From Dallia pectoralis (lineage: Eukaryota > Chordata > Actinopteri > Esociformes > Umbridae): a stretch of 64,000 nucleotides of DNA. The number at the start of each line of letters is the position of its first letter. Position 1 is the first letter of the stretch. Both the position numbers and the translations under genes were made by a program. Positions 13,601 to 24,928 of this stretch are shown here, in pieces. The notes under the pieces were generated by a model, which saw only the letters and a program-made list of their open reading frames with translations, was not told where the DNA came from and searched no databases. The stretch lies in NCBI GenBank assembly GCA_029465975.1, contig CM055760.1, forward strand, positions 6,047,313 through 6,111,312. Reading direction: 5' to 3'.

Positions 13601-16076
13601 GGCCAAATTGTTTAGCATGGCCTTGATGTTGGCATGAGCTAAGACCAACACCAAAATGGTCGTTTTTGTACCAAAAATAAGTAAACAAAAAAGACTTTCA
13701 GGCATGCTTGTATTATTTCTGGGGTTCTAAGGATCCAATCAATGGAAATCGATTTTTTTTTATTTAGACCAGCAAGGTGGAGAATAACATGTGTATCCTC
13801 GAAGGACCTGCCATTGATGTGTGGACCCATTTGCTGGGTGTCTGTGGCATCAAATATGAACACACTGACATTCTCGCGGCCGCAATGGGCCTTGTAGGCT
13901 ATAGTGCATGTGTAGCATAGCGTTTGATGGGGTTCGCAAACAATGCATCAGGACCATCTGACCATAGCCCGGGCTTATCATTATCAACGCTATACATTCC
14001 TGTCAGATGAATGGCTCAAAAAACCCTCCCCTCGGACAATGACACGCTGCTGTTATCAGGCGACACAGCGGGTCCTTGGGGATAGTCAGCGTATAGCCCA
14101 TTTTTTTCACATAACATGTATAATTTCAATTAATTATCTCGGTCCATTAAGGTCACCCGGGCAGGATTAACTTGAGTTGGTTACACCTGTTTTATTTGCC
14201 TACACCTAAACGGGTAAATCCATGGCTTCAGATTATTCGATAAGAAAAGCGGCTTTATAACGAGTCATTGCTTTACATATTCTGGTTTATTTGTGATTAG
14301 ACGGTCTGCGGACATACTATAGAAAGATCCAGCATATAGGCCACATGACACCTCCTATTGAGATCCCATTCTCCGGTCCTCTATAGTGTCATCATGCACG
14401 GACAGAAGTTTATCGCCGGACCTCCAGGACCCGATAGGTCTACAGGACGACACAAAAGAGACGGACAATTCCACGTCCTCGGATAAGGACACGAACAATA
14501 ACGAGAACGAGGAGCAGAATTCGGGCACGAAGCGACGAGGCCCGCGGACCACCATCAAAGCCAAGCAACTGGAAACGCTGAAGGCTGCATTTGTGGCCAC
14601 TCCGAAACCCACCCGACACATCCGAGAACAGCTGGCCCAGGAAACTGGACTTAACATGCGGGTTATACAGGTAGGAAAGCCGAGCAACTGCAGTGATTAA
14701 TTAATTGGTGTTCGATTAAAAAATAAAATAAATTTGTCCTAAAACTTGTATTATAAATACAACTAAAAACAATAGACAATATATATAGACAATATGTATA
14801 ATTAAAGTGTTGAGTTTCAATGCATCCCATTTGAGAAAGAATAACGTTGTTTTATTTCTCTTCGTGTGTTTGATGAGCACTGTCTCATTTGGGTGGACTG
14901 TCTACGATATTAACGATGAATTATATTAGATTGGATTTTAATTCATTTTCATTGAAATTATATCAAGATTTAATTGACCTTAATTGAAGTGTAAATAAGA
15001 AAGGTCAAAAACGCAATGTAGTTGATCAGGTTATTTTTTTGTCCCCTAAAGCTATTCGTAAAATGAAGTGTGCTTAATATTCACTTACCTAAAATTCAAG
15101 TCATAACATATTTGTTAGTGTAAATAAGAAAAATAAGAAAACACATTCAAATTAAATGCAGATTGACAAATCCTTAAGATCATTATAAGATCAGCTCGTG
15201 AGTTAATGAACCTTCCTTCTCGAGATATAGCAATGGACCTTAAAAAACACATTAATTTGATATGTTTGTAGTTTGCAATCTTTTCAGTAACATTTATATT
15301 GACTAGAATAATAATATAACTATATATGGATTATTTTATGATTGTTTTAATAAATCCTATGTTAGATTTAAAAAAAATTGACATTGGCTGTGTGGCTTGG
15401 CTATTCATCGCTTGTGATGGCCTATATTTGACTTGGCCTTTCGGCTAGATGTTTGATCCTTTAAAGTAAAACATCGTAATTTGAAGTAAAAACAAATATT
15501 TTAATTTATATTAATGAAATTTGGATGACATTACAAAAATGTCATTTTATTGTATCTTGTATTTGTATGTATTGCTTTAACAAAACTCAGATGGCCTGTG
15601 CTGTCAGATGAGGGACTGACATTTCAGAAAATAATGCACGTTTTCAACATTGAATCATTTAACAGTTGTGTCATTACAAAACTAATCACATTACACTGCA
15701 CATACATCCCGAGATAAATGTAGACATTTTAAAGTCAACACTGTATATTTTAAATATCACAGACTCAAGCAAAACAAGGAGTGTATAAATGGACCGCAGT
15801 AGTTGAGCTCTGCCAAGAAAGTAAAATTGTACCGTATTTTCTGTGAGGGGTTTTCACTTGCTGAATTGACTAATTGAAAACTGAATGGACCTCAAACCCT
15901 GCTAGGGAGATCCTATGGCCCTGTGACAAAATGTGAGATAATTGTCTGTGCTAATGAGAGAGGAATAACACCACTGTTTATCTTCTGGATGTGGAATGTA
16001 TCCTCACTGCTGCCAAACACACTCAGATCTCTAGCCTAGTCATAACCTCTATAATTCTCGACAGCAATGCATGCAT

Positions 16077-16124
<48 letters not shown>

Positions 16125-19100
16125 TTGGGGAGCAACAAACACGTGCGCCCACAAACACTGTTCCTCTCTAGGTTTCTGGGTGCAGACTGTGTTAGGGTGA
16201 TTAGCACCGTCTCTGCCAGCTGAGATGTGGCTTTTTGTGCGCTTGCAGTAATTATCACTGATTTCACAGATTTACATAGGCCTGCCGTATACACCCCCAT
16301 CGCTCCTCTCTTTCCTCACTCATTTACTGCCAGACAGTCACACCTTCCCTTCGACCAGGCCTCGTGTCGGATAGCATGGCACCTTCCCAGTTTCATGTTT
16401 CCACAACACTGAATCGATCCTGTTCGTCTCTGATGAGCAACAACACATAATGCTCCGTGATGTATATAGGACTAAGATGGTGGCCAGTTTTCTCATCTCA
16501 CCATGCATCATGAGTGGGGAGTCCTCTGAAACCCTGCTGGTGCTCTAGCATGGTGTGTGTATGTGTGTGTGTGTGTGTGTGTAATCCCTAAGCAACGCTC
16601 TCTCAAGGGGAGCGAAAAGCATTTCCATAAAAATGTACCCTACAGTTAGACGATTATTCTCAATAGGCAGGTGTCGTCTTTGCTGAGAAAATCACGGAGA
16701 GGAATGCCTAAGTGGTTTGAGGTGTGTGTGTGTTGTGTCTCTGTGTGTTGTGTCTCTGTGTGTGTGTGTGTGTTGTGTATCTCTGTGTGTGTGTTGTGTT
16801 AATCTCCAACACAGTGGGAACGTGCCTCTGGTATTGCCTGGCTGGTGTTAACACGCATTACTATGCAGCGCTGATGCAGCGACACAACGGGACACGTGTT
16901 GTTTTTAGAATGCAAAGCTTCTCCATATGTTGGACATTTGTACTTTTATATGAGTCCCCTTTGTTCCTGCGGAGTACACGTTATTTACCTTAAGTGAATA
17001 TTGTTTTTATTTATCATATTCCCCGGGTTGCATGTTGTTTGGAGGCCTGCATGAGAGCATATAAACACAGACGGATAGAAAATTGTTTGTGGGTGTTATT
17101 GACATAATACCGGATTTTGTTTGATTCTCGAAAATATGTGACACGTCGTACCATTATTTGTGTTTAATGGCCATCATTGGGTGTCCCGGTTGAAACCGAA
17201 CATATGATCTTCTTCTAATACAAACCTACTTCCTGGAGTGTCCTTGTTTATTTATTTACCTCCACTGCACCCACCCCAGATTTAGATTTAATTAAGCACA
17301 TTTTGCATATTGTCCAGAGAGACTCACAGGAAAAACTATGGTTAAGTGCCTTACTGAAGGGCACCCCAAGACATTTTTCACCTTCATCCAGGAGTTTCAC
17401 ATTTGGACACACAGTGTGGATCAAACAGACTGCCTTTTGTTTTGCCGCTAAGGTGACTAACTGTTTTAGGTCAGGTACCAGCAAGCTCAGTCATGGTTGT
17501 TGCCCAGGGATTGCACAGTCCTCAGGCCATTTTTGTAGTTTTTTATTTAACCTTTATTTAACCAGGTAGGCCGATTTGAGAACAAATTCTCATTTGCAAC
17601 GGCAACCTGGGGAGAAGCTGGGGGTTGAACCCAGGACCTCATACATACAAAGCATGCACTCTACCACTGAGCTCCACCAACTGCTGCAATATGCCCGTAT
17701 GTGCATTGAAAACTTGGTGGATGAGCAAGCAGTCTGATAATGAGAAAAAGAGCATGGAGTTGTGACGAGGCAAGGCCATGAATCCAATTCTACATTACGA
17801 ATGTATTGGGCACCAAGGATAATGGAATCTCAGGAGGTGTCATGTGACCTATACTACAGGGCCTGAATACCATATTGTCTGTATTGACTGTCTAATTAAA
17901 AAAAAGAAACAAAATATTTGAATCATGGAAAATATAGAAGACCCTAATATGGAAAGCCCCTTTCAGTCATTTTTATGGAAAAATAGGTATAGACTGTGCC
18001 AATTTAAACTAATACAATGTCAATGATCTAGAATTGGGAGAAAGGTCAGCGTCGAAATTCAAAACAGTCCCCTTTTAATTAATTAATTATGTGTAGACCA
18101 TATGCTAGCTATCCATATTCCTCTCTTTTATCCTATTATAAATTCTATTTATGTAGAACTCATTTTTTCACCAGGTGGTACCTAAGAATAGCTCTTTTCT
18201 TGATTTTTGCGTATGTCTTTTTTGTCGTTTCTAAACTCCTCCTGGATGTGTTACAGAGGAAGTTTCTGACGATCCCTGGCGGTTTTATCCCGATTGTCCC
18301 TGTTGTTGTCCATCTAGACATGCTTTTGACTTTGATTAGCATTTATTGACTCTGGACACAGCCAACATGCATATTTTGATCATGACAATTTACAGTACTC
18401 TTGAAATATTCTACCAGCACAGCCAGAAGGGGACTGGCCACCCCTCAGAGCCTGGTTCCTTTCTAGGTTTCTTTCTATGTTTCAACCATCAGGGAGTTTG
18501 TCCTAGCCGCTGTGCATCAATCCTATTAGGGGACTGAGGGTAGGTGTTTGTGAGAGCACTTTGTGAAAACTACTGATGTAAAGTGGCTTTATAAAATTAA
18601 TACATTTGATTAATTAATTCATACTAGTTAGCAAACAATAAACAAACAACATGGCAGACTGCTGCAGAGCATAGATAGCGGCAGCAATATATTAGACAAC
18701 TAATTATACAATTCACACATTAATTAATTACAAGGCAGGTTGAATAGTAAAACAAACAATATAGAACTTGAGGTCTAAAATTAAAGTGGACTTAATTTGA
18801 CAGTTATTTGATTTTATGGTAACTAGGAATAGGCCATGTCATTTTAGTGCATTGTCGTTTTTTCATTTGTGTTAAATTCTCTGCGAAGTGTTGTAACGCT
18901 AATGTGAAATGGATTTTAAATACATCTGGCAGCGATTACTGCCCATTGTCCATGAACATACATTTGATTTGAGTTTGATGACAATGTTCAGTGTAGCCAA
19001 CAGGCCTATAATGTGAATGTGTTATGAAAAGTAGCCTACACTGGATCTGATATCAATCTTAGATTTTTCTCTTGTCATTTCTAGGTGTGTAATTCATTCC

Positions 19101-20945
19101 GTCCCCATGCATCTGATTTCTTATCCGGTCTTTCCCTGTCCTCCATAGGTGTGGTTCCAGAACCGCCGGTCCAAGGAACGAAGGATGAAGCAGTTGAGCG
19201 CTTTGGGGGCCCGGCGGCACGCCTTCTTCAGAGGGCCCCGGAGGATGAGGCCCCTGGGAGGGCGACTGGAGGACCCGGACATTCTTGGGCCTGGCGCGTA
19301 TGGATACTACACAGGTACGATCGGGCACTGATACTGTAATGGCGAAACGCACTCGCCGTTCGCCCCGTGTTGTCAGATAGCGTCCCGTGTTGTCAGACAC
19401 CACCTGTCGGAACACATCGCTCACTGTCACCTTACACGTGGTGTTTGGTGAAGGTAATAGCGTCACACAAATCATAGTCCAGCGATGCTATTGCTCACAT
19501 CTGCACTGCCCGACGCTACCCACGGTGCAAGAAGATAAGGGCGCTAACGGCTAATTGAGGGTCCTAATCAATCTAGAACCACATGGAGCGTTCTGAACAA
19601 CGAAACGCTAGACAGGGACGTTAAAATGAAGAGCATTCCGGAACTGGCTCAGGTGACTTGAACAACTGAGAAACAATAATAGGAAAACCCAGCGCAAGAA
19701 AACCCAGCGGTCAGAGAAATGGAAAGTACTGGAAACATAGAGGCGTATGTCGACATTAATAAGAAGGGACCTTGAAGGATAGAAACGGGAGTGAGAGGGA
19801 CAAAACCTTAATCTCTCTCTCTCCCAGCTCCCTCCGTTCTCAGCATGCCTCTTTTCACAGCCTTTTGTTCCTCGGTGAAACATGGTTGTCGGCTCCACCT
19901 TAGCAGCACCACCGCTCCTTCTGTCTCTCAACTGGTGCAGGGACGAGTCTGTGGCTGTGTGTGTGTCTGAGTGCGCGTTCCACACGTGCAAGTTTGTACA
20001 TATGTGTTGTTGTCACACCCCTCCCCTTGCGCCTTCCCCCTTTCCGCCGTCACCGTCTCAGGTTCAGGTTAATTCTCAAGGTCTGTCGCAGCTAGCAGGC
20101 TTCTGTTTGTGTGACTCAATAATTAGCTTGTTTATTTGGTTCGGAATTAAAAAGCTGAAATAAACGGTGTATTTCGCATCGGCAGTGCATTATCCAGGTA
20201 GATTTTGCCATTTGTAAAATAAGACAGTTGCCCAGAGTATGCTGTAATGTAGATGGCAATTGATTCTGATGTTAGGGATAAAAAATAACAACACACCACA
20301 TGTCTGCCTGTACCAGATAGTTGATTAAGGATGGATTGATAACTATAACTGTTAACAACATACTGTACATAAACTCCTATTGTATTTGGTTGGTTAGTTA
20401 GTTCTTTTTCACCGTGCTCTCTCTAAAACCTGAAAAGCGCACGAGCCAAATTGCTGAAATGTTTTTCTGCTTTGGTTAGGTTTGAAACGAGATAGATCTT
20501 TATATCCTTTTTAAACTACTGACCTGGGTGCGGTCCAATTAATTTCCTCATTGGACCATTCGTTTTTTGTAATTGTACAATGTTATCTCTCTGTGCAGAG
20601 TACCAGAGCGACTACTACGGAGGAGGGGGGAACTATGACTTCTTCCCCCACGGCCCACCCTCCTCTCAGGCTCAGTCTCCAGCTGAATCCCCCTACCTCC
20701 ACGGAGGCACTATGGAGGGCTCTGTGTCGGCTCACCACCCCTCTGATGATCAGAGGTTCACGGACATGATCTCCCACGCAGACACCCCCAGCCCAGAGCC
20801 TGGCCTCCCCAACTCCCTGCAGCCTGTCCCAGGGGAGGTGTATGGAGGGGGGCCCAGTCCACCATTCTCCCTAGCCAGTAACTCCAGCTACAGCGCCCCC
20901 ATGTCCCACCCCAGCCAGGAGATGGGAGAGACCACCGTCTGGTAG
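10642..20945 (+). CDS. lhx5: LIM homeobox protein 5 (LIM-homeodomain transcription factor)
   Basis: Five exons: 10642-10814, 12971-13194, 14387-14670, 19149-19314 and 20599-20945. All introns are GT-AG, phases agree, and the product is 397 aa (human LHX5 is 402). Residues 5-55 form LIM domain 1 (ligands C5, C8, H26, C29, C32, C35, C52, D55). LIM domain 2 is about 64-121. The homeodomain is 182-241, with the helix-3 WFQNRR at 229-234. The C-terminus ends GETTVW. It is lhx5 rather than lhx1 because of the acidic/Ser linker before the homeodomain, FVATPKPT, and this C-terminus; lhx1 ends EAAVW. Lhx5 is a nuclear DNA-binding protein of forebrain, hypothalamus and spinal interneuron development, with LIM domains that bind Ldb. 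Tandem ATGs open the frame; the second has the better Kozak context (A at -3, G at +4). Oddities: Ile54 where human has Asn beside a zinc ligand, and a two-residue insertion (Ile-Gly) at 149-150. Confidence 0.98.
10815..12970 (+). other. lhx5: lhx5 intron 1
   Basis: Donor GTAAGA and acceptor TATATTCAG. It is AT-rich, with a short CA run at about 12013-12037 and no recognised coding sequence or mobile element. Confidence 0.85.
16077..16121. repeat. (CA)n microsatellite in lhx5 intron 3
   Basis: About 22 uninterrupted CA dinucleotides directly after ATGCATGC. It is long and pure, so likely polymorphic. Confidence 0.97.
16549..16800. repeat. GT-rich microsatellites in lhx5 intron 3
   Basis: Two GT clusters: GTGTGT at about 16553-16582, and a compound array at 16722-16798 in which GTGTGT blocks alternate with TTGTGTCTCT. 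The second looks like slippage of a short higher-order unit. Confidence 0.85.
17538..17681 (-). mobile_element. tRNA-Ala-derived SINE with LINE-type tail
   Basis: Read on the - strand, 17681-17611 folds on paper like a tRNA of 71 nt: GCTC/GAGT D-stem, CATGC/GTATG anticodon stem with loop TTTGTAT, and a B box GGTCCTGGGTTCAACCCC. It resembles tRNA-Ala, but the anticodon is TGT and the acceptor stem no longer pairs. It is followed by CAAATGAGAATTTGTTC and TACCTGGTTAAATAAAGG, the same tail as the LINE at 530-796. The head-plus-shared-tail structure is that of a SINE mobilised by a LINE. Confidence 0.7.
18410..18615 (+). mobile_element. Common teleost interspersed repeat, 3' end
   Basis: It contains AGCCAGAAGGGGACTGGCC, ACCCCTCAGAGCCTGGTTCC, TTTCTAGGTTTCTTTC, GAGCACTTTGTGA and TGATGTAAAGTGGCTTTATA. 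These follow one another in the order I remember from a repeat found throughout salmonid and other fish introns. The class (LINE versus other) is not certain, and no coding frame is left. Confidence 0.55.
19315..20598 (+). other. lhx5: lhx5 intron 4
   Basis: Donor GTACGA, acceptor CTGTGCAG. It holds unique-looking sequence, with a pyrimidine-rich stretch near 20030-20060. No gene or transposon was recognised. Confidence 0.85.
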
Positions 20946-20948
20946 ACT

Positions 20949-20991
20949 GGGGGGGGGTTGTCTGGGATCTGGGTTTGTAGGCTGGGGGGGG
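20949..20991 (+). promoter_or_regulatory. Candidate RNA G-quadruplex at start of lhx5 3' UTR
   Basis: Four G-tracts follow the stop codon: G9 at 20949-20957, GGG at 20964-20966, GGG at 20971-20973 and G8 at 20984-20991. Loops are 6, 4 and 10 nt. They lie on the sense strand, 4 nt after TAG (20943-20945), so they would be in the mRNA. Folding and function are inferred. Confidence 0.5.
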
Positions 20992-23635
20992 TGAACTGAC
21001 CATTTTTCTATTCAGTCCATTCAGGAGATCAGTTGGAGGATATTTTGAATGGGATATGACAGATTGAAAAATGCAGTTGTTGTGTCTGTTAATAGAGATT
21101 TTTCAATTTGCGGATCGGGATTTTGAATTCACTCGCTGAATTGATGGGAGTTCAAATGGATTTGCCCCTCCCCACTCTGGTCGTTTACAAACGGGAAAGA
21201 CTGAGGAGAGCCAGCGTCGCCGGGAAAAAAACAGACCTTTGTTGTTCTCTTCTTCGCCCCGTTCCACCCCGCCCACTTCTGCGAACCATTAACTTTGATT
21301 GGAGGAAGACGTGGAGGCGGTACCTTTCACTTGTATCTCACCCTGGCCTCACCGAGAACCAATGGAGGTATCAATTAATGGACTAAGGACACTTGGAAAT
21401 GTGCAGAATGAGATCGGACAAGAACACAAGCCAAATGAGACGTTTGATGTATTTTATTTTGTGATTTTCGAAAATGTCTTGATTTTCTATTCTATTGTTT
21501 CTTCCGCATAATGTCTTTTTTGCTGGTGCTCCAGTCACATCTTGTAACTTTGCTTCCAATACAAAGCTCAAACAGGCAAATACTCCTTTTCAGTGTTTTA
21601 ACTGTTGCCAAACACAACCGTCTAGTGTCAACAACACCAAAACAAACCTCTTCAGGGGCCTGAGCTCTGAGTGAAGACAGGTGCTAGGGAAAATGGTGAA
21701 ATGATGAACTATTAACCCTGGCAACCTGTATAGTGATTCTTTGCGTAACCTTTGAACCAATCGACCGCAGCTTTTTCAAGGTCCATAGTGACATGTAGTA
21801 CTCGGAGTGGAAATCCGCCCAACAACATAAAGGCACATACACATCTTGACACATCTTCACCATTCTGACTGTCACCTCTTCCGAGGCGACGGTTATAGAT
21901 GGTCTCGCATGTACAGCAGAAAAAACAAGGTCTCTATGGTTATTCAGAACACACATTTTTGAATGGCACACACACACACACACACACATCCTTCACGCCC
22001 ATCTAGGCGCCGTGTCAGTCTTTCTCTCTTCTCCTCCACTTCTCCTGACCTTCTCTTTGTTACTCTCCCTTTACAAAAAAAAATCATGTTTTAATGGAAA
22101 TTATTTCCAAAAGAACATTGAAGCCATAATGGAGAATGTCCTTCGGCAGCTGAGGTCTTCATCATCAATAGGCAGAAAACAAAAGGAGGGCCCAGGCAAC
22201 ATCTGTGACTTACTACCCGTCTGTCTGCACACAGGCCTGGCAACCATCGCCCCCGTGTGGTTCGACAGAGACACTGCAGACCGGTCTCCACTAGCCGTGT
22301 GTCTACATGTGTGTGCTCGTGTGGCGCGCAGGAGACGGAGACTGCCTGGGAAAAGAACAAAGCAAATATCATCAACACACAAATCTAAAATACACACTGA
22401 CAAAATCCCAGGGGGGGGAATATCTATAGCCAAGTACATCGGACAAGACAAATTACAGAGTGTAACTCAGAAGTGAGTGCTATAAAACCTCATGTCGTCG
22501 GAATTGATATCACCACATTAGTTTCTTGGAAAATTAAATGAGAAAGGTTGTTACACAGGCGCATGCGTGGTGTATCGCTTCCGCGTCTACATAAAAGATG
22601 TCTGTCAGCCTGTGTGTATCTGTCGCTCTGTCTGCTTCTCATAGCAGCATGCGCCTGCTGTCTGTAGGGAACAAACACAAAACCACAGTCAAGGTCAGCA
22701 TTCAGGCAAGGCAGTCGGACACATTCTTCTATTATTGTTTGATTCATTCATCCCTGTACTCACTTTGTAGCCAGGCAGATTCCTATTTGCCTTCCAGACC
22801 GCACAGATTGTATAGTTCAGACACCGAACAATAATGCCCTCATCTTTACCCAAGCAGCTTTCCCCCCGTCAAATTATTACTCATATTTTAAAAACCGTGC
22901 TCTCCTTCGGAATTTGGATTCAAAACGAGTTGGGAGTTTCTCGTTTATGTGGTCAAATATAATGAGGTGTATCTTCACAATGTACCGTAGCTGCAGGAGA
23001 GAACGAGACTGTGTGTGTGTGTGCGTGTGTGTGCGTTTGCGGAAAATGGATCAGGGTGTATTGTTTCAATGTAAATAGTGATGTTAATTAAAAAAAATGC
23101 TCACTTGTCCTACATTCTCCAGTGCTTTGTCAGACATCTGGTCGATACAAAAAAGGGAGTGCTCTTCGGAATCACACGCACACACCTCTCTTCGGAGCAT
23201 TCCACCATTCCTAGTCAAATTCAGGGGCAGTAATCATAAGTCCACCCTAGCAACACCTTCCAATACTTTCGGATAAAGGGACATGGTCTAACCAGATTTC
23301 CCACAACCGACTTCTCTTCCCCGTGCTCAGGGTGGCATTTGTACCTCTAGAACAGGTCTAGGATCAGCTTACCCTGCCCAAATCCTCAGCAGAACCATAA
23401 AGCTGGCTTGAGATCGGCATCTTGAGGCCATTCCATCCTCTGGCGTCTAGCGGGGGGCTCTGGCCTTATCCGGCACCCGCCTTCACATCTTTATCCCCTC
23501 AGTCTGAATCCCCCTCTCCCTCCGTGGGCCCAGGTGGACTCAGGGTGGCCCAGGTCCCAGGTAATTTTCCCCATGACTGCTTTTAATGTAAAGGGTAATG
23601 TGAGAGGAGAGCGGCTTTGCACACACATGCTCTCC

Positions 23636-24020
23636 TACGCGCACAACTCCCCCTGTGTGAGTCTGACACACACACGCACACACACACGCGCGCGCGCGCA
23701 CAACTCCCCCTGTGTGAGTCTGACACACACACGCACACACACACGCGCGCGCACAACTCCCCCTGTGTGAGTCTGACACGCGCACGCACACACACACACG
23801 CACACAACTCCCCCTGTGTGAGTCTGACACACGCACACACACAACTCCCCCTGTGTGAGTCTGACATACACACGCGCACAACTCCCCCTGTGTGAGTCTG
23901 ACACACGTGCACGCACACACACACACGCACACAACTCCCCCTGTGTGAGTCTGACACACACACACACACAACTCCCCCTGTGTGAGTCTGACACGCGGAC
24001 ACACACACACACACACACAG
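23636..24020 (+). repeat. Compound minisatellite with variable CA tails
   Basis: The core ACAACTCCCCCTGTGTGAGT + CTGACAC is repeated nine times. Each copy is followed by an (AC)n/(CG)n tail of different length and composition, including ACGCAC and GCGCGCGC variants. All frames read through, giving repetitive Cys/Val/His/Thr peptides with no protein character. The array ends in (AC)n at 24000-24019. Confidence 0.92.
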
Positions 24021-24559
24021 CAGTGGTCTACGTGGTCCTCACCCTCTGCTGGTCCATTACCTGCATCCCTCCGATCTCTTTATTTATTCTCTCTTCACCC
24101 TCTGTTTACTCCCCTGAGCTTCTCCTCTCCTCCGACAAGAACACAGTCCTGTATCACTCCATCTCTCAGACAGATGAGATGGGAGAGAGAGAGAGTGAGA
24201 CAGGGAGAGAGGGAGAACCACAGAGGAGAGGGAGCGAGCGTGGACAAATGGTGCATAGGAACCCATAGGACCCAGCTGATTCTATAGGAACGAGTAAACA
24301 CACACACACACACACACACTCGACAGGGGCTTAGAGGCAGACCAACTGCATAGAAACAAACAACTCCAATAATCTTAACCTTTTTGCCCCAACATCACTG
24401 GTTTACTGTGAGCCAACAAATACACACACGCATACACACACACGCACACGCACAGGCACACACACCAAAGCCCATTAACACAGTGCTTCAGTAATGGATT
24501 TCTTTGCTCTGCTGTTTTGGTAGAGAGGAGCTGAGGCCTGGTTGAACCGCTATAAATCA

Positions 24560-24740
24560 CCTGCTTGTTCCCTGTCCCTCTCTCCCTTCTCTTGTCCTCT
24601 TCTCATTTTCTCTTCTCTTCTTTCTCTCCCTCTTCTCCCTTCTCTTCTCTTGTCCTCCCTCCCTATTCTCTTCTGTCGTCCTCACTCTCTCCCTTTTCTT
24701 GTCCTCCCGCTCTATCTTCTCCCATCCTCCCTTTCTTCCA
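24560..24740. repeat. CT-rich low-complexity block
   Basis: The + strand is almost all pyrimidine, built from TCTTCTC, TCCCT and TCCTC blocks without a fixed period. It generates spurious Ser/Leu-rich frames. Confidence 0.8.
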
Positions 24741-24800
24741 GCAGCACCCCATCAAAACAGTCCATTGTGTTTGCCAGCCCTAAACACCCTTGCACCATGA

Positions 24801-24928
24801 CACACACACACACACTAATAAATGTACCTCTCCCATCTATTTTCTGCCTGGGGTGGGAAAATCCTATTAGTCTCTGAAGAGGAACACATAGTCATTAATT
24901 ACACACACACACACACACACACACACAA
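24801..24928. repeat. Two (CA)n microsatellites
   Basis: CA runs at 24801-24816 and 24901-24928, separated by unique sequence. Confidence 0.9.

Larger units (their letters stand above)
14671..19148 (+). other. lhx5: lhx5 intron 3 (4.5 kb), repeats and a SINE
   Basis: The intron splits the homeodomain just before the WFQNRR helix, a classic site for LIM-homeobox genes. It is AT-rich in its first 1.2 kb. It carries a (CA)n run at 16077-16121, GT runs near 16550-16583 and 16722-16800, an antisense tRNA-derived SINE at 17538-17681 and a teleost repeat at 18410-18615. Confidence 0.85.

Noticed and set aside
17611..17681. Functional tRNA gene on the - strand
   Set aside because: The acceptor stem does not pair, the anticodon is altered, and a LINE-type tail follows, so it is a SINE head.
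19059..19475. 138-aa antisense frame over lhx5 exon 4
   Set aside because: Shadow of a coding exon on the other strand.
23540..24268. Overlapping Cys/Val- and His/Thr-rich frames
   Set aside because: Artefacts of the CA-tailed minisatellite.
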